DNA from: Saccharopolyspora gregorii
Lineage (GTDB): Bacteria > Actinomycetota > Actinomycetes > Mycobacteriales > Pseudonocardiaceae
Length of the DNA stretch: 64,000 bases
Assembly: GCF_024734405.1 (NCBI RefSeq)
Contig: NZ_CP059556.1
Location: 806,001-870,000, forward strand
Reading direction: 5' to 3'
Of the stretch, positions 1 through 11,200 are shown one piece after another. The notes under the pieces are model-generated. The model made no database searches. It saw nothing but the letters and a program-made list of their open reading frames with translations, and was not told the DNA's origin. The first letter of the stretch is position 1; every line of letters starts with the position of its first letter. The position numbers and the translations under genes were made by a program.

Positions 1-1
1 C

Positions 2-388
2 GCGCTGGACCTCGGCCAGGTGCGCACCCCGGGCGGTACGCCGACGCTGCCGCGCCCCGGCGGGGAGCTCTCCGCCGCGATGCCCGGCACCGGTGGCGGG
101 GTGCCCGGCGGCACCGGGCAGCCGGGCGGTCCGATGCACGGCCCGATGGGCATGATGGGTGCCGGTGCGGGCGCGGGTGGCCAGCGCGACCAGGAACGGC
201 AGCCGAACGTTCCCGTTCCGGCGGACCGGGATTCCTGGGACGACGGCAACGGGGTGCTCGGCGCGGTCGGTCGCCGCTCGCGGTCCGATGAGGACGATCC
301 GGCGCCGAAGGAGAAGCCGGTGGGCGACGCGAACGCCCAGATCGACGAGATCATCAATGGTCTCCGGGAGGAGCGGAAGATTCGATGA
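2..388 (+). CDS. 3' end of a Pro/Gly-rich T7SS-locus protein (5' truncated)
   Basis: The reading frame is open from the left edge and ends with TGA at 386-388, so only the C-terminal part (about 128 residues) is seen and the true start lies outside the window. The visible part is rich in Gly, Pro and Met (GPMGMMGAGAGAGG), then becomes charged and ends in a short helical tail (DEIINGLREERKIR). This composition and the next two genes fit the disordered C-terminus of a PPE/WXG-like ESX substrate or partner, but no folded domain is visible, so the family assignment is inference. The stop overlaps the start of the next gene in an ATGA, which suggests translational coupling in one operon. Confidence 0.55.
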   Translation, partial: ALDLGQVRTPGGTPTLPRPGGELSAAMPGTGGGVPGGTGQPGGPMHGPMGMMGAGAGAGGQRDQERQPNVPVPADRDSWDDGNGVLGAVGRRSRSDEDDPAPKEKPVGDANAQIDEIINGLREERKIR

Positions 389-855
389 CCGAGATGAACC
401 GCAGTGGTGGCGGCGCCTTCCAGGACCTCGAAGCGGCCATGGCCGCGCTGGAGCAGGAGCAGCGCAAGCTCGCCGAGATCGGCGAGGTCCGCCAGAACGA
501 GACGACGACGGTCCAGGCGAAGGACCGCTCGCTGGAGATGACCTTCGACGGCGGCGGCGAGCTGTCCGAGCTGAAGTTCAACGGCACGAAGTACCGGAAC
601 ATGGCCCCGGCGCAGCTGGCCCACGTGATCGTGGAGACGCTCCAGCAGGGCCGCGCGCAGGCGATGGCGAAGATGACGGACCTCATGGGATCCGATGTCC
701 TGCCTGGAATTGATCTAGCGGGCATCGCCGCGGGTAAGGTGGACCCGAGCAGCGTGATCGACGCGCTGCTGTCCCCGATGCTGGACGGCATCGTCGACGA
801 CGACGACCGCCCCGGCAAGGATTCCCGTTCGGAGAAGGGTGGCCAGGATGGCTGA
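385..855 (+). CDS. YbaB/EbfC-like protein of a type VII secretion locus
   Basis: A 156-residue protein. The ATG at 385 overlaps the TGA of the preceding gene. Residues about 10-110 show the YbaB/EbfC pattern: an N-terminal coiled helix (DLEAAMAALEQEQRKLAEI), a beta segment with a charged turn (LEMTFDGGGELSELKFN) and a C-terminal helix (APAQLAHVIVETLQQGRAQA). An acidic tail follows (DDDDRPGKDSRSEK). Classical YbaB proteins bind DNA as dimers. In actinomycetes, divergent members are frequent next to WXG100 genes, where their job is unknown. The gene overlaps the next start by eight bases, so the two are probably co-translated. The family call is good; the role is not known. Confidence 0.75.
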   Translation: MTEMNRSGGGAFQDLEAAMAALEQEQRKLAEIGEVRQNETTTVQAKDRSLEMTFDGGGELSELKFNGTKYRNMAPAQLAHVIVETLQQGRAQAMAKMTDLMGSDVLPGIDLAGIAAGKVDPSSVIDALLSPMLDGIVDDDDRPGKDSRSEKGGQDG

Positions 856-1171
856 CGACTTCTACCTCGACCCCGACGGGATGCGGGACGCCAACCAGCG
901 GATCAAGACGGCGCACGACGAGATGTCCGCCGCCTTCGACGAGCTCAACGCCGAGCTGGCGGAGCTCTACGGCTGCTGGGGCAACGACGACGTCGGCAAG
1001 GCGTTCGAGGGGAACTACAAGGAGCCGGCGGAGAACATCAAGAAAGGCTCCCAGGGCATCCTCGACGGCGTGAACGAGCTGACCGGCATGCTGGACGAGA
1101 CGGTGGACGAGTTCGTCGCGGTGGACGAGCAGAACCGCCGGAACGTCGAGAACACCGGGTACGAGTCCTGA
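848..1171 (+). CDS. WXG100 family protein (ESX partner)
   Basis: A 107-residue protein of the usual WXG100 size. The ATG at 848 is preferred over an in-frame GTG at 839 because GGAGAAGG (831-838) sits about nine bases before 848 but directly abuts 839. The sequence forms a helix-turn-helix hairpin with the turn at YGCWGNDDVGKAFEGNY, a WG-type variant of the WXG motif. Helix one begins ADDFYLDPDGMRDANQR, and helix two contains NIKKGSQGILDGVNELTGML. WXG100 proteins are small substrates or chaperone-like partners of type VII secretion and usually form dimers with another WXG protein. Its position 112 bases before the giant gene, which starts with a WXG100-like domain, suggests the two are secretion partners (inference). 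Confidence 0.85.
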   Translation: MADDFYLDPDGMRDANQRIKTAHDEMSAAFDELNAELAELYGCWGNDDVGKAFEGNYKEPAENIKKGSQGILDGVNELTGMLDETVDEFVAVDEQNRRNVENTGYES

Positions 1172-1238
1172 TCCCGGTGCAACCGGTGGTGCGGCCGCTC
1201 GGTCCGACGAGGGACGCGAAGACGTGAGTTGACCATTT

Positions 1239-1256
1239 GGGCGCAGCGGGGCGCCC
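1239..1256 (+). promoter_or_regulatory. GC hairpin in the leader of the giant gene
   Basis: A perfect six-base inverted repeat, GGGCGC (1239-1244) and GCGCCC (1251-1256) with a six-base loop, lies 27 bases before the GTG of the giant gene. There is no T tract, so a simple terminator is unlikely. It could influence mRNA stability or access to the ribosome site. A TTGACC at 1229-1234 resembles a -35 element, but I find no matching -10, so I do not call a promoter. Confidence 0.3.
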
Positions 1257-1268
1257 GGGTTCGAATCT

Positions 1269-1279
1269 GGAGGAGGGGG
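1269..1279 (+). promoter_or_regulatory. Strong ribosome binding site fixing the GTG start at 1284
   Basis: GGAGGAGGGGG, an extended Shine-Dalgarno sequence, ends a few bases before GTG at 1284-1286. No other in-frame start nearby has comparable support, and the encoded N-terminus aligns with the start of WXG100-like domains. Confidence 0.75.
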
Positions 1280-1283
1280 CCCG

Positions 1284-2290
1284 GTGAGCAAGTACGAGAC
1301 CACCGAGCTGCCTCCCAAACTCCAGAAGTTCTTCAAGATCACCCTCGGCATGGAGTGGCCCGAGGGCAGTGAAGGCGGCCTCAACGCGATGCACGACGCG
1401 TTGGAGCGCTACGCCGACCGCACCGACGAGATGGCCGCCAAGATGGAGTCGGCCGGCGGGGACATCGACGACGCCCTGGACGGCGACACCTCCGACGAGA
1501 CCGTCCGGTACGTGAAGGGCGATCTGCCCGGGTACCTGCGCGAGCAGTCCGCCGTCGCGCGCGACCTGGCCAGCAAGGCCAAGGACGCGGCCGCGGACAT
1601 CCAGAAGAACAAGATCATGTTCATCGCGATGACCGCGATGACGCTGGCGACGGTGATCTCGCTGATCGCCTCGCTGTTCGGCGCCTTCATGGTGCCCGCA
1701 GTGCTCGCCGCCGCACGGGTGGGCATCACCGCGCTGCTGCGCGAACTGATCAAGCAGATCGCGCAGAACATCGTCAAGCAGCTCGGCCGCATCCCGCAGG
1801 CCATCAAGGCGGGCGGCTGGCAGGCCGGGGCGAAGGCGGCGGGTTCGCAGGCGTGGCAGCTGGGCAAGTACCCGGCGGGCGGTGCGGCGTTCGGCGCGGG
1901 CGTGATGGGCGGTCTGGACGCGGGCATCCAGGGCGCGCAGAAGGCGGCCGGTTACCGCGACAACATCAACACCGAGTCGATCAAGGGCATGGTCATCGGT
2001 GGTGCGATCGGTGGTGCGGCTTCCGGGTTCGCCGCCGGTGCGGTCCGAGGTGTGGCGAAGAACCTCGACGACGTGATGGTCAACATCAACAAGAACATCA
2101 CGAACGCGAACAAGCTGCGGGGCCCCAAGGAGCAGATCCCGGAGAAGAAGTTCACCCGGGGCCAGGTCGCGTTCGGGCGCTTCGCCGACGGTGCGCTGCA
2201 GATCGTCTCGGTCGCGGCGAGCAACCCGCTGGTCTACATCGCCACCGACGACAAGCACGGCGTGGCCTCGGACGGCATGTTCGGCGCCTT
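1284..2290 (+). other. Domain: WXG100-like plus hydrophobic CpnT-type N-terminus
   Basis: Residues 1-110 are helical and open with [16 protein letters not shown], matching the start of WXG100-like N-domains in actinobacterial ESX-secreted toxins. YVKGD (residues 76-80) fits the YxxxD/E secretion motif, although such short motifs occur by chance. Residues 111-144 are a long hydrophobic segment ([19 protein letters not shown]...), followed by Gly/Ala-rich helices to about 335 that could insert in a membrane. In CpnT the equivalent region is described as a channel or export domain; that role here is inference. Confidence 0.7.
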
Positions 2291-5200
2291 CGCCAGGGGC
2301 GGCCTCGGCGGCAAGTCCGGTGGCGGCGGCAAGGCGGGCGGCGGCACTCCCACGATCAGCGAGGTCAAGGGGCCGGGCGACCTGAAGATCCCCGGCCCGG
2401 GCGAGATCGGCGGCGAGAAGTCCGGCGGCGGCGACGCCACGGGCGACAAGAAGGGCACCGGCGGCGCGAAGGACGGCGCGACGTCACCGGACACCTCCAG
2501 CGACGGGCCGCCGAGCTACGAGCACGCCGCCGAGGGCCTGCCGTCGTACGCGGAGGCCACCGGCGAGGGGGCCGCGGGGGCCGGGCAGGGCGGCCAGGAT
2601 TCCAGCGGGCAGTCGGATTCCAGCGGCCAGTCGAACTCCAGCGGGCAGTCGAACTCCAGCGGGCAGGCCGATTCGAGCGGGCAGTCCACGTCGTCGGGCG
2701 ACCGGTCGACGTCCCACTCCGGGAGCGGCCAGCCGGACTCCGCGGGCTCGCGCGACAGCCTGGTGGACTCGAACCGGGACGGCGCGGGGCAGCAGGACTC
2801 CTCCTCGCGGAACGTGAGCCACGGCGGCACGAACCTCGGCTCGGTGTTCTCGAACTCCGCGCCGGTGGCCACCGAGTCGAACGGGATCGGCTCGGCCGAC
2901 GGCGGCACGACCGCGGAGAGCTCCGGGACCTCGCCCTCGCACAGCAGCGGCTCCGGGCAGATCTCCTCGACCGGCGGCTCCGATTCGACCGGGTCGCAGT
3001 CGACCTCGCACTCCAGCGACTCCTCGTCGTCCGGCCAGGCGCAGGGCGTTGCGCAGGGCGGGTTCGGGCAGTCGCAGAGCACCTCCGGCGGGCAGGTCGG
3101 CGGCGCGGCGAACTCGACGGCGGGCACGAGCACCTCGGGTTCCACCACTTCGTCCGCGCCGAGCTCCAGCACGACGTCCTCGGCCACGAGCGGCCCGAAC
3201 ACGGTCTCCACCGGCGGCCCGAACACGACGGCGACCGGTCCCGGAACCACCGCCACCGGCCCCGGCACGACCACCACGGGGCCGAGTACGACGGCGACGG
3301 GGCCGGGCACCACCGCGACCGGGCCGGGCACGACGGCGACGGGGCCGGGCACGACCGCGACCGGGCCGGGCACGACGGCGACGGGGCCGGGCACCACCGC
3401 AACCGGGCCGGGCACGACGGCGACCGGGCCGAACTCGACGGCGACCGGACCGAACACCACCGCGACCGGACCGAATTCGACCGCTACCGGAGCGACCTCG
3501 ACGTCCACGGGTCCGAGCACGACGGCCACCGGCCCGAACACGACCAGCACCGGCGGGTCGAGCACCACCACCACGGGCGGGCAGACCAGCACCACAGGTG
3601 GGCAGACCTCGTCGACCAACCCGTCGACCGCGGCCACCGGGCCCGGGCAGGCGCAGAGCACCCAGGGCGGTGACCGCACCGGGACGCAGGGCGGCCCGAA
3701 CCAGACCTCGGCCACGAACCAGAGCGGTTCGACGGGCACCGGATCGGACGGTACGACCCCGTCGAACAGCACCGACGGCTCGTCGAACGAGATCGAGGGT
3801 TCCGGCACCCGGCAGGACGCCGCGGGTGGGGACCGGATCGACACCGGGTTCCGCGACGACGTGCCGAACTCGCGCGACGACTCGCAGTCGTTGCGTGACG
3901 ATGCACAGAGTTCGCGGGACGAGTCGCGGGCTTCGCGGGACGATTCCCAGGTCTCGCGGGACGAGTCGCAGCTTTCGCGGGACGAGTCCCGGTCCTCGGG
4001 CGAGGAATCGCAGGTCTCCCGGGACGAGCCGAACTCCCGCGAGGAGCAGAACTCCCGGGACGACGAGTCGACCACCGAGCCCGGGCAGTCCCGCGACGAC
4101 TCGGCCGAGCTCACCGAATCGGACCGGCCGGCGGAATCCGAGCGCACCCCCGATTCCCGCGCCGACGAAGCGGAATCGGGCCGCGACCGGAGCGAGGACT
4201 CCGCCGCGCCGGTGCCGGTGCAGGGCCAGCACCAGGCGGGCGGCCAGCCCGGGAACCAGGCGACCCAGTCCGGGAACCAGGCGAGCAACCAGCCCGGGCG
4301 CGGTGCGGCCACCACCCCGCAGGCGGGTGGCGAGGCGCGGGCTCCGCAGTCCGGCACGCCCGCCGGGGGCAGGCAGGACGGCGCCGCGCCCCCCGCGCGC
4401 ACCAGCGGCGAACCGGACTCCGCCGCCGCGAACCAGACGGCCGAGCAGCGGCCCGAGACCACCGCCACCCCGGAAGTGGACCCGGCCACCGGGCCGCGGT
4501 CCGAGTCCGCGCCCCGCACCGAATCCGAGGGCCGCCCGGACACCACCGCCGAGCCGGAGACCGGCGCCACCCGCTCCGACGGCTTCACCGAGCAGTCCAG
4601 CCGCACCGAGGACGCCGAGCAGTCGGCCCGTGATGCGGACGGGCAGTCGACTCGCGCGGAGGACGAGCAGCCGACCCGTGGCGCGGACGGGCAGTCGACT
4701 CGTGCGGACGCCGAGCAGTCGGCCCGTGATGCGGACGGGCAGTCGACTCGCGCGGAGGACGAGCAGCCGACCCGTGGCGCGGACGGGCAGTCGACTCGTG
4801 CGGACGCCGAGCAGCCGGCCCGTGATGCGGACGAGCAGCCGACTCGCGCGGAGGACGAGCAGTCCGCTCCCGACGCGGAGCGCACCGGACCGGCAGCGTA
4901 CACGGCACCGCACCAGACGACGCCGACGACGCCGAACCAGACCAGCCCGAACCAGTCGACGCCCAACCAGTCGACCCCGAACCAGGGCACCAACCAGAGC
5001 ACGCAGAACCAGACCAGCCCGAATCAGGCGACCCCCGGGCAGACCACCCCGAACCAGCCCGGGCAGCAGCCCGCCGGGCGCCCGAACGTCACCTCGCAGC
5101 CCGACCCGGGCCAGGCGCGCGGTGGCGACCAGACCGGCAACCGCGGTACCGACTCCCGCGGCCCGGCCACCGAGAGCAGCACCCCGAACCGGACCCAGGA

Positions 5201-8200
5201 GGGAACCCGGACCCAGGACGGGACCCGGACCCAGGACGGGGAACGCGGCCTCAACGTCACCGCGCCCGACCCGCGCACCGCTCCCAGCACGTCGCGGGGC
5301 GGCTCCACCACCTCCGCGCACGCCCGCGAGGGCGGCAGGCAGGACCCGCCGCTGCCCCCGGTGTTCGCCGCGCTGCTCACCGATCCCGACCTGGTGCCCG
5401 CGCCGACGCCGGACGCGCCGCGCGCCCCGCAGGGCGGCAGGCTGAACGGCCCCGCCCAGCAGGGCGAGACCCCGCTGCGCATCCCGAACCCGGACGAGGT
5501 CGTGGTGGGACTGGGCCCGCAGGGCGGCCGGTCGCTGGTGATGGGCGGCGAGCCCGTCGCGCAGCGCACCACGACGACCCAGCAGGACACCGCGGCGGGC
5601 ACCTCGTTCGCCCGGGACGTCCCGCTGTCCGAGGACCTCGAATCCGCCGCCCGCTCCTACAGCAAGCTCGCCGCGGGCCGCACCCGCGAACTGCTGGACA
5701 CCGCGGCCGTGCTGCTCAGCCGAGCGGGCGAGATCCCCGGCAAGGTGCCGACGGTCCTGTGGGAAGCGATCGCGGCGCGCATCGCGAAGGGGGAGCACGG
5801 CCGCGCGGACGAGTTCGTCCAGCGCTACGTGCACGAGAAGGACTCGCTGGCGGGGTCCGAGCTGGCAACCCGGGTCGGCCGCCCCGACTCCGACACCCCG
5901 CCGATGTCCCCTGTGGACGGTCCCCGGCGCGGTGACGGCGCCGAGGACACCGGCACCTCCACCCCGGAGGGCGCGAAGGACGCCGAGGACGGCACGCGCG
6001 GCACCGACGACGCGAACTCCGACGGCAGGCGCTCGGACGACTCCAACGACGCCCGCGGGTCCGACCGCGGTGAGGACTCGGACGGCGCCAAGGATGCCGA
6101 GGACGGCGGGAAGAAGAAGGACTCCGACGAGGCCGCGAAGGACGCCGAGGAGGAGGCCAAGAAGACCCCGAAGCCGGTCCGGGAGATCCGGGAGGCCCTG
6201 CCGGACTACGTGCGCAGCGGCCAGTCGCTCGGCCCGATCGAGCAGATCGGCGCCACCCGCCGCGCGAACCTGCCGGAGGACACCCGCACGCTGGAGTTCA
6301 CCGGCCCGGACGTCGTCGCCCACCTCAACAGCCTGGTCCCCGGCGGGAAGGGCAAGTGGGAGGACACCGGCGTCGTCCAGCGCCGCATCGACAACGCGGT
6401 GCACAGCCTGGTCGGCACCGGCGACACCTTCACCGTCCGCAAGGGCGGCAAGTTCTACGAGCTGCTGGTCCGGGCCGTCCCGCAGTTCGACGAGATGAAG
6501 TCGGTGAAGCCCTCCGAGGAGTCCATCAAGGCGAGCGCGAAGACCGAGAAGTCGACCTCGCACACCAGCGCCGAGGCGCGGGACAAGTCGTTCTCCCCGC
6601 AGCTGGCGACGACCTCGGTGCCCGGCCTCTACGTGTACGTGAACCCGACGCTGCCCGGCGGCTTCTCCGAGACGCACCTGTCGGAGCAGAGCCAGAAGCA
6701 CGGCAGCGAGCACAAGTACGCGATCAAGGAACTGCACGACGTCGACGTCCCGATGAAGTTCGAGTTCTCGCTGCGCGACAGCAAGGACCGCGTCGTCACC
6801 CCGTCCGGCGTGGAGCGCGACGTCACCGGCCCCATCGCGAACCACAGGCTGGAGCAGCACACCACCTCGGAGACGGCGGACGTGGCGCTGCGGGTGCCGA
6901 TCGGGCTCTCCAACGGCCGGTCCATCGGCAACGTGCTCGCCGACGTCCACTCGCACCTGGACAGCTACCACCAGCCGCTGAACCAGCGCCGCCAGCTGAA
7001 GCTCGCCGAGCAGGGCGTGCACGAGCTGGGGCCGCTCGGCGAGGCGGGCAGCCGCGCCGTCCGGGACTCGGCGCCGATCGGCGTCACCCTGCACACCGGG
7101 CCGGTCGCCGGCTCGCTCTTCCACCAGGTGCAGCAGATCCTCGGCAAGCGGTTCCGGCAGGAGAGCGCGGTCGACGCGCACGGCCGTCCCGCGCTGCAGG
7201 AGTTCCTGCACAAGGACAGCATCGCCGAGCGGCTGCCGGAGATGACGGTCTTTGAGGGCGCGCACCCCGAGGCGGGCTGGGTGCAGTCCGGCGAGATCTA
7301 CAAGGGCCGCAACCTCTCGCTGTTCCGCTCGCACCCCGGCACGAAGATCGAGATGCGGGCGGTGGCGTCCTGGATCAAGGTCGGCCACGAGCACGCGGAC
7401 GTGAAGCACTCGGATTCGCAGACCGCCAAGTTCGCCAGCAAGGACGTCCGCAAGACGGACCGCTCCGGCGGGCTGAACGCCATCGGTGGCCCCGGTGTCG
7501 TCGCCGGCCCGTTCCGGGTCGTGGCGGGCCCGAACGTCGGTTTCAACATCGGCCGCGCCAACGAGCAGAGCATCAACCGCTCCACCGAGGTCACCCACAC
7601 CACCGACACGACCGGTGAGACCGCGCGGTACCAGCTCGGCTACAAGATCCAGGTCCGCAAGCTCGGCGGGGACCCGGTCACGCTGGACGGCATCGTCGCC
7701 GCCGACATGCTCGGGGACCGCGGCAAGGCGGCGGAGGCCGGGCTGTTCGAGGGCACCCCGCTGGCCGACGCGCACCGCCCGGAGAACTTCCGCTCCGGCA
7801 CCGAGCGCACCCACTTCCTGCCGGAGTCGGTCGAGAACGGCCACGCCTTCATCGGCAGGCTCACCGACCTGCCCGTCGGGCGGGACCTGTACAACGGGCT
7901 GGCGGACCTGCTGCGGGACATCCCGCTGCGCGGGAAGGTCCGGCTGGACCAGAACATGTTCATCCGGCAGTTCGACGACCAGGCGTTCGCGAAGGGCCTG
8001 TCCGCGAAGATCGCCGACGTGCTCAAGCGGGGGCGCAGCCTCGCCGACCTCCTCGCCGATGAGGAGGTCGTCAAGCAGCTCGTCCCGCACATGGTCGACG
8101 GGGCGCTGCACCTGCCGCTGAAGCGGGAATCACTGCTGACCGACTACGTGTCCGTCGTGCGGCTGTCGATGGAGACCAGCAACATCCGCGACGGCGAACC

Positions 8201-11200
8201 GGTCCGCTCCGGCGGCGAGTCCTTCGGGGACGGCTCAGCGCGGCTGGACGGCGACGCCACCCCGGAGGGCAGCGGCGGCCGGTCCGGCGAGGAGTCCGGC
8301 AGCGCCGCGAAGGACGGCAAGGGCACCAAGGACGGGGCCGAGGACGGCGCGTCCAAGAGCGCGCTCAACACCGGCCGGAAGGTCACCGACGAGACCACGG
8401 TGAAGAGCAGCCGGTTCCGCAAGAGCGGCCTCGTCGGCGGCGTCCAGGCCCGGCTGTACTCGTCGCTGGGCATCGGTTCCTACGTCCTCAACGGCGGCTA
8501 CCGCGCCGAGGGCAACCGCACCCGCAAGCGGGGCTTCGAGTTCACCCGCGAGACCGCGGTCGAGCGCAAGCGCGGCGGCAGCATCGCCCCGGACGGCAAG
8601 CTCACCGACCACGCCCTGCGCTCGTTCCGCGCGGACCTCGACTTCAAGGCCGAGGTCATCTCCTACAAGCGCCCCAGCGAGGGGATGCGCCGCATCCGCC
8701 CGCAGCGCCCCGGCAGGCACGTGCCGGTGTTCCAGGAGCTCACCAGCGACTTCCCGGTCGACCTGAGCTCGCAGGAGCGCTCGCGGCAGAAGCCCAACCC
8801 GCACGTCGCCGAGCCGATCACGAAGCGCGTCGACGCCCGCTTCGTGGTGCCGGAGAGCCTCGTCAGCGAAGAGGACCCGCTGGCGATGACGCACTTCGAG
8901 GAGGGCACGCCGGACGCCCGGGTCGAGCAGATCGCCGACCCGCCCGCGCCGCACCAGCTGCCCCCGGGCGGCAGCCGCAAGCTCGACGGCGCCCAGCTGG
9001 TCGGGTTCACCGGCGGGAAGATCCTGCGCCAGATGGCGGCCGACCTGCTCAACCAGGTCACCCGCAACGACCCGATCGTCCGGTTCCCGGTCCCGGAGAT
9101 CACCAGCCCGATCTCGCACATGCTCGGGGCGGACCGCATCGAGGGCGACCCGCGGCTGTTCAGCAGGCCGCGCACCACGTCGATCTCGTACTCGCGGGCG
9201 CGCCGCGACCTGTCCATCGAGATGGGCACCTCGTTCAAGCCGGTGCTCGACAGCAGCAGCCCCGTCACCCGCAGCGAGTACGAGCAGGCCACCCGGGAGC
9301 TCACCGGCAAGGCGGGCGCCGGGCGCACCACGGGGTGGAACGTCAACCACGGCGGCTACGTGGGCGCGGTGTTCACCGGGCCGCTCGGGCAGGGCGTCAA
9401 GACGGGCACGCACGACGTGGACGGGCTCGGCGTCGGCGTCATCAACCTGCAGCCCTTCAGCCACTCGCGCGGCGCGGAGAACTCGCGCTCGCTGGAGAGC
9501 GGGCAGACGCTCACCGTCGAGACCGCGCCGGAGAAGGTGTACCTGGCGCGGGTCAAGGTGCACGCCGGGATGGTCGCCGAGGCCACCTACAAGGGGAACT
9601 TCGACCAGCTGGAGCTGTTCTCCCGGCCGGATCCGCGGCGCCGCGGGCAGTACGTGGAACTGCCGGAGTCGCAGCTGGTGTGGCTGACCAAGGAACAGCT
9701 GGACGAGCTCAGCCCCGGTCTCGGCGGGGAGCGCGGCGGCACCGAGCAGTCGTCGTCGACGACGCCGGACACCGACCCGGCGACCGGCGCCCGGACCACC
9801 GGCGACCCGGCGACGAGCGACCCGGCGACCGGCGAGCCGCCCACCGGCGACACGGCCTCCGAGTCGACCGCGGCCTCAGCCGGGGGCCGCAGCACCGCGG
9901 ACGCCTCGCTGCCGCTGCCACCTACTCTGGACCCGACCCGCGCGGTGCGGCCGTCCTTCGGCCTCGGCGGCATCATCGACCCGGTCGACCTGGCGAACCA
10001 GATCGGCGAGATCCGGGAGAGCTTGAGCAGCAAGCTCGGCGAGGACGTCGCCGAGGCGCTGCTGCCGAGCACCGCCGCGGGCAACCCGCGCAACAACCAC
10101 GCTTCGCTGCAGGCGCTGCTCACCGACATCAACAACTCGGTGGAGCAGGCGCTCAACGGCGGGGAGCGGACCACGCTGCGCTACGAGCGCCGGTTCAAGG
10201 GCAACACCTACCGGTTCAACCTGGAAGCCGACTTCCTGCCCGACCACGGTCCGGGTTCGATCCGGCACGTCGAGAAGCTCAAGGTCACCAACCTCGCCAG
10301 CACCGCCCTGGAGAAGGTCCGCACCAGCGGCCGGACGCTGCTGACCACGATGTTCGCCGGTCGGCTCGGCGTGCGCGGCACCGAGATCCCGCCGACCGAC
10401 CCGCAGGCCAGGCAGACCGAGCACACCGGGCTCGGCGCGGCCGGCGTCGGCGTCACCCCGCAGGCGCGCTGGGGCAACCGGACCCAGCAGCTCACGAACA
10501 AGGACGAGGTCGGGCACGAGCGGTCGGCGGAGACCAGCGGTCCGGTCGCCGAGCACGGCGGCCGGCTGCGGCTGAACCTCCAGGTCGCGCACGGCAACGG
10601 TCCGGCCACGCACGCGATCTCGGTGGACCGGCCGGTCACGGTGACCAAGCTGGCCGAGGAGGCGCTGCCGCCGCCGGACGGCACCCGCTACGGGCAGACC
10701 ACCCACCGCGGCAAGCTCACCGCCGACCAGATGACCCCGGACGCGCTGAACGCCTGGCGCGGCGAGGGCAAGTTCACCCTCCCCACCGCCGACGCGCACT
10801 GGGGCGAGCACTTCTTCGGCGACATCGACGAGCTCGTGCAGGCGGGGCGCGGCGCGCTGACCGACTCCGGGGTCAAGGTGCCGCGGGACGTCGACAGCGC
10901 GCTGTCGATCGCGATCACCGTGGCGCAGCTGCGCTCGCGGCTGCCCGACCAGCTCGACGGCACCTTCACGGTGCCCATGCCGGACCTGAACCGGACGCTG
11001 GAGTTCCACGCCCGCGTCCCGGAGACCCCGAAGTTCGCCAGCACCAGCGGCTCGGTGAAGTTCGAGGGCAAGACCAAGCCCAAGGACGAGCGGACCTCCG
11101 AGGTCGAGTCCGGGCACACCACGGAACTGCGCACCACCGAGCCGTGGGGCTGGGGCGGCAACACGCAGCCCGCGGACAAGAGCCCCTACGCGTTCGGCCA

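Noticed and set aside
839-1171. GTG at 839 as the start of the WXG100 gene.
   Set aside because: It would place the Shine-Dalgarno directly against the start; ATG at 848 has correct spacing and a normal WXG100 N-terminus.
1250-1275. A tRNA T-loop-like GGTTCGAATC just before the giant gene.
   Set aside because: The flanking T-stem does not pair (at least two mismatches in five) and no acceptor, D or anticodon arm can be folded around it.
2597-5070. A CRISPR array, suggested by regularly repeated DNA.
   Set aside because: The repeats are direct, in-frame coding repeats without unique spacers and without palindromic units; no cas gene is present.
2484-8111. A 1,875-codon minus-strand open frame over the linker and first module.
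   Set aside because: It is a mirror of the plus-strand codon bias and of the repeats; no conserved protein motif is seen.
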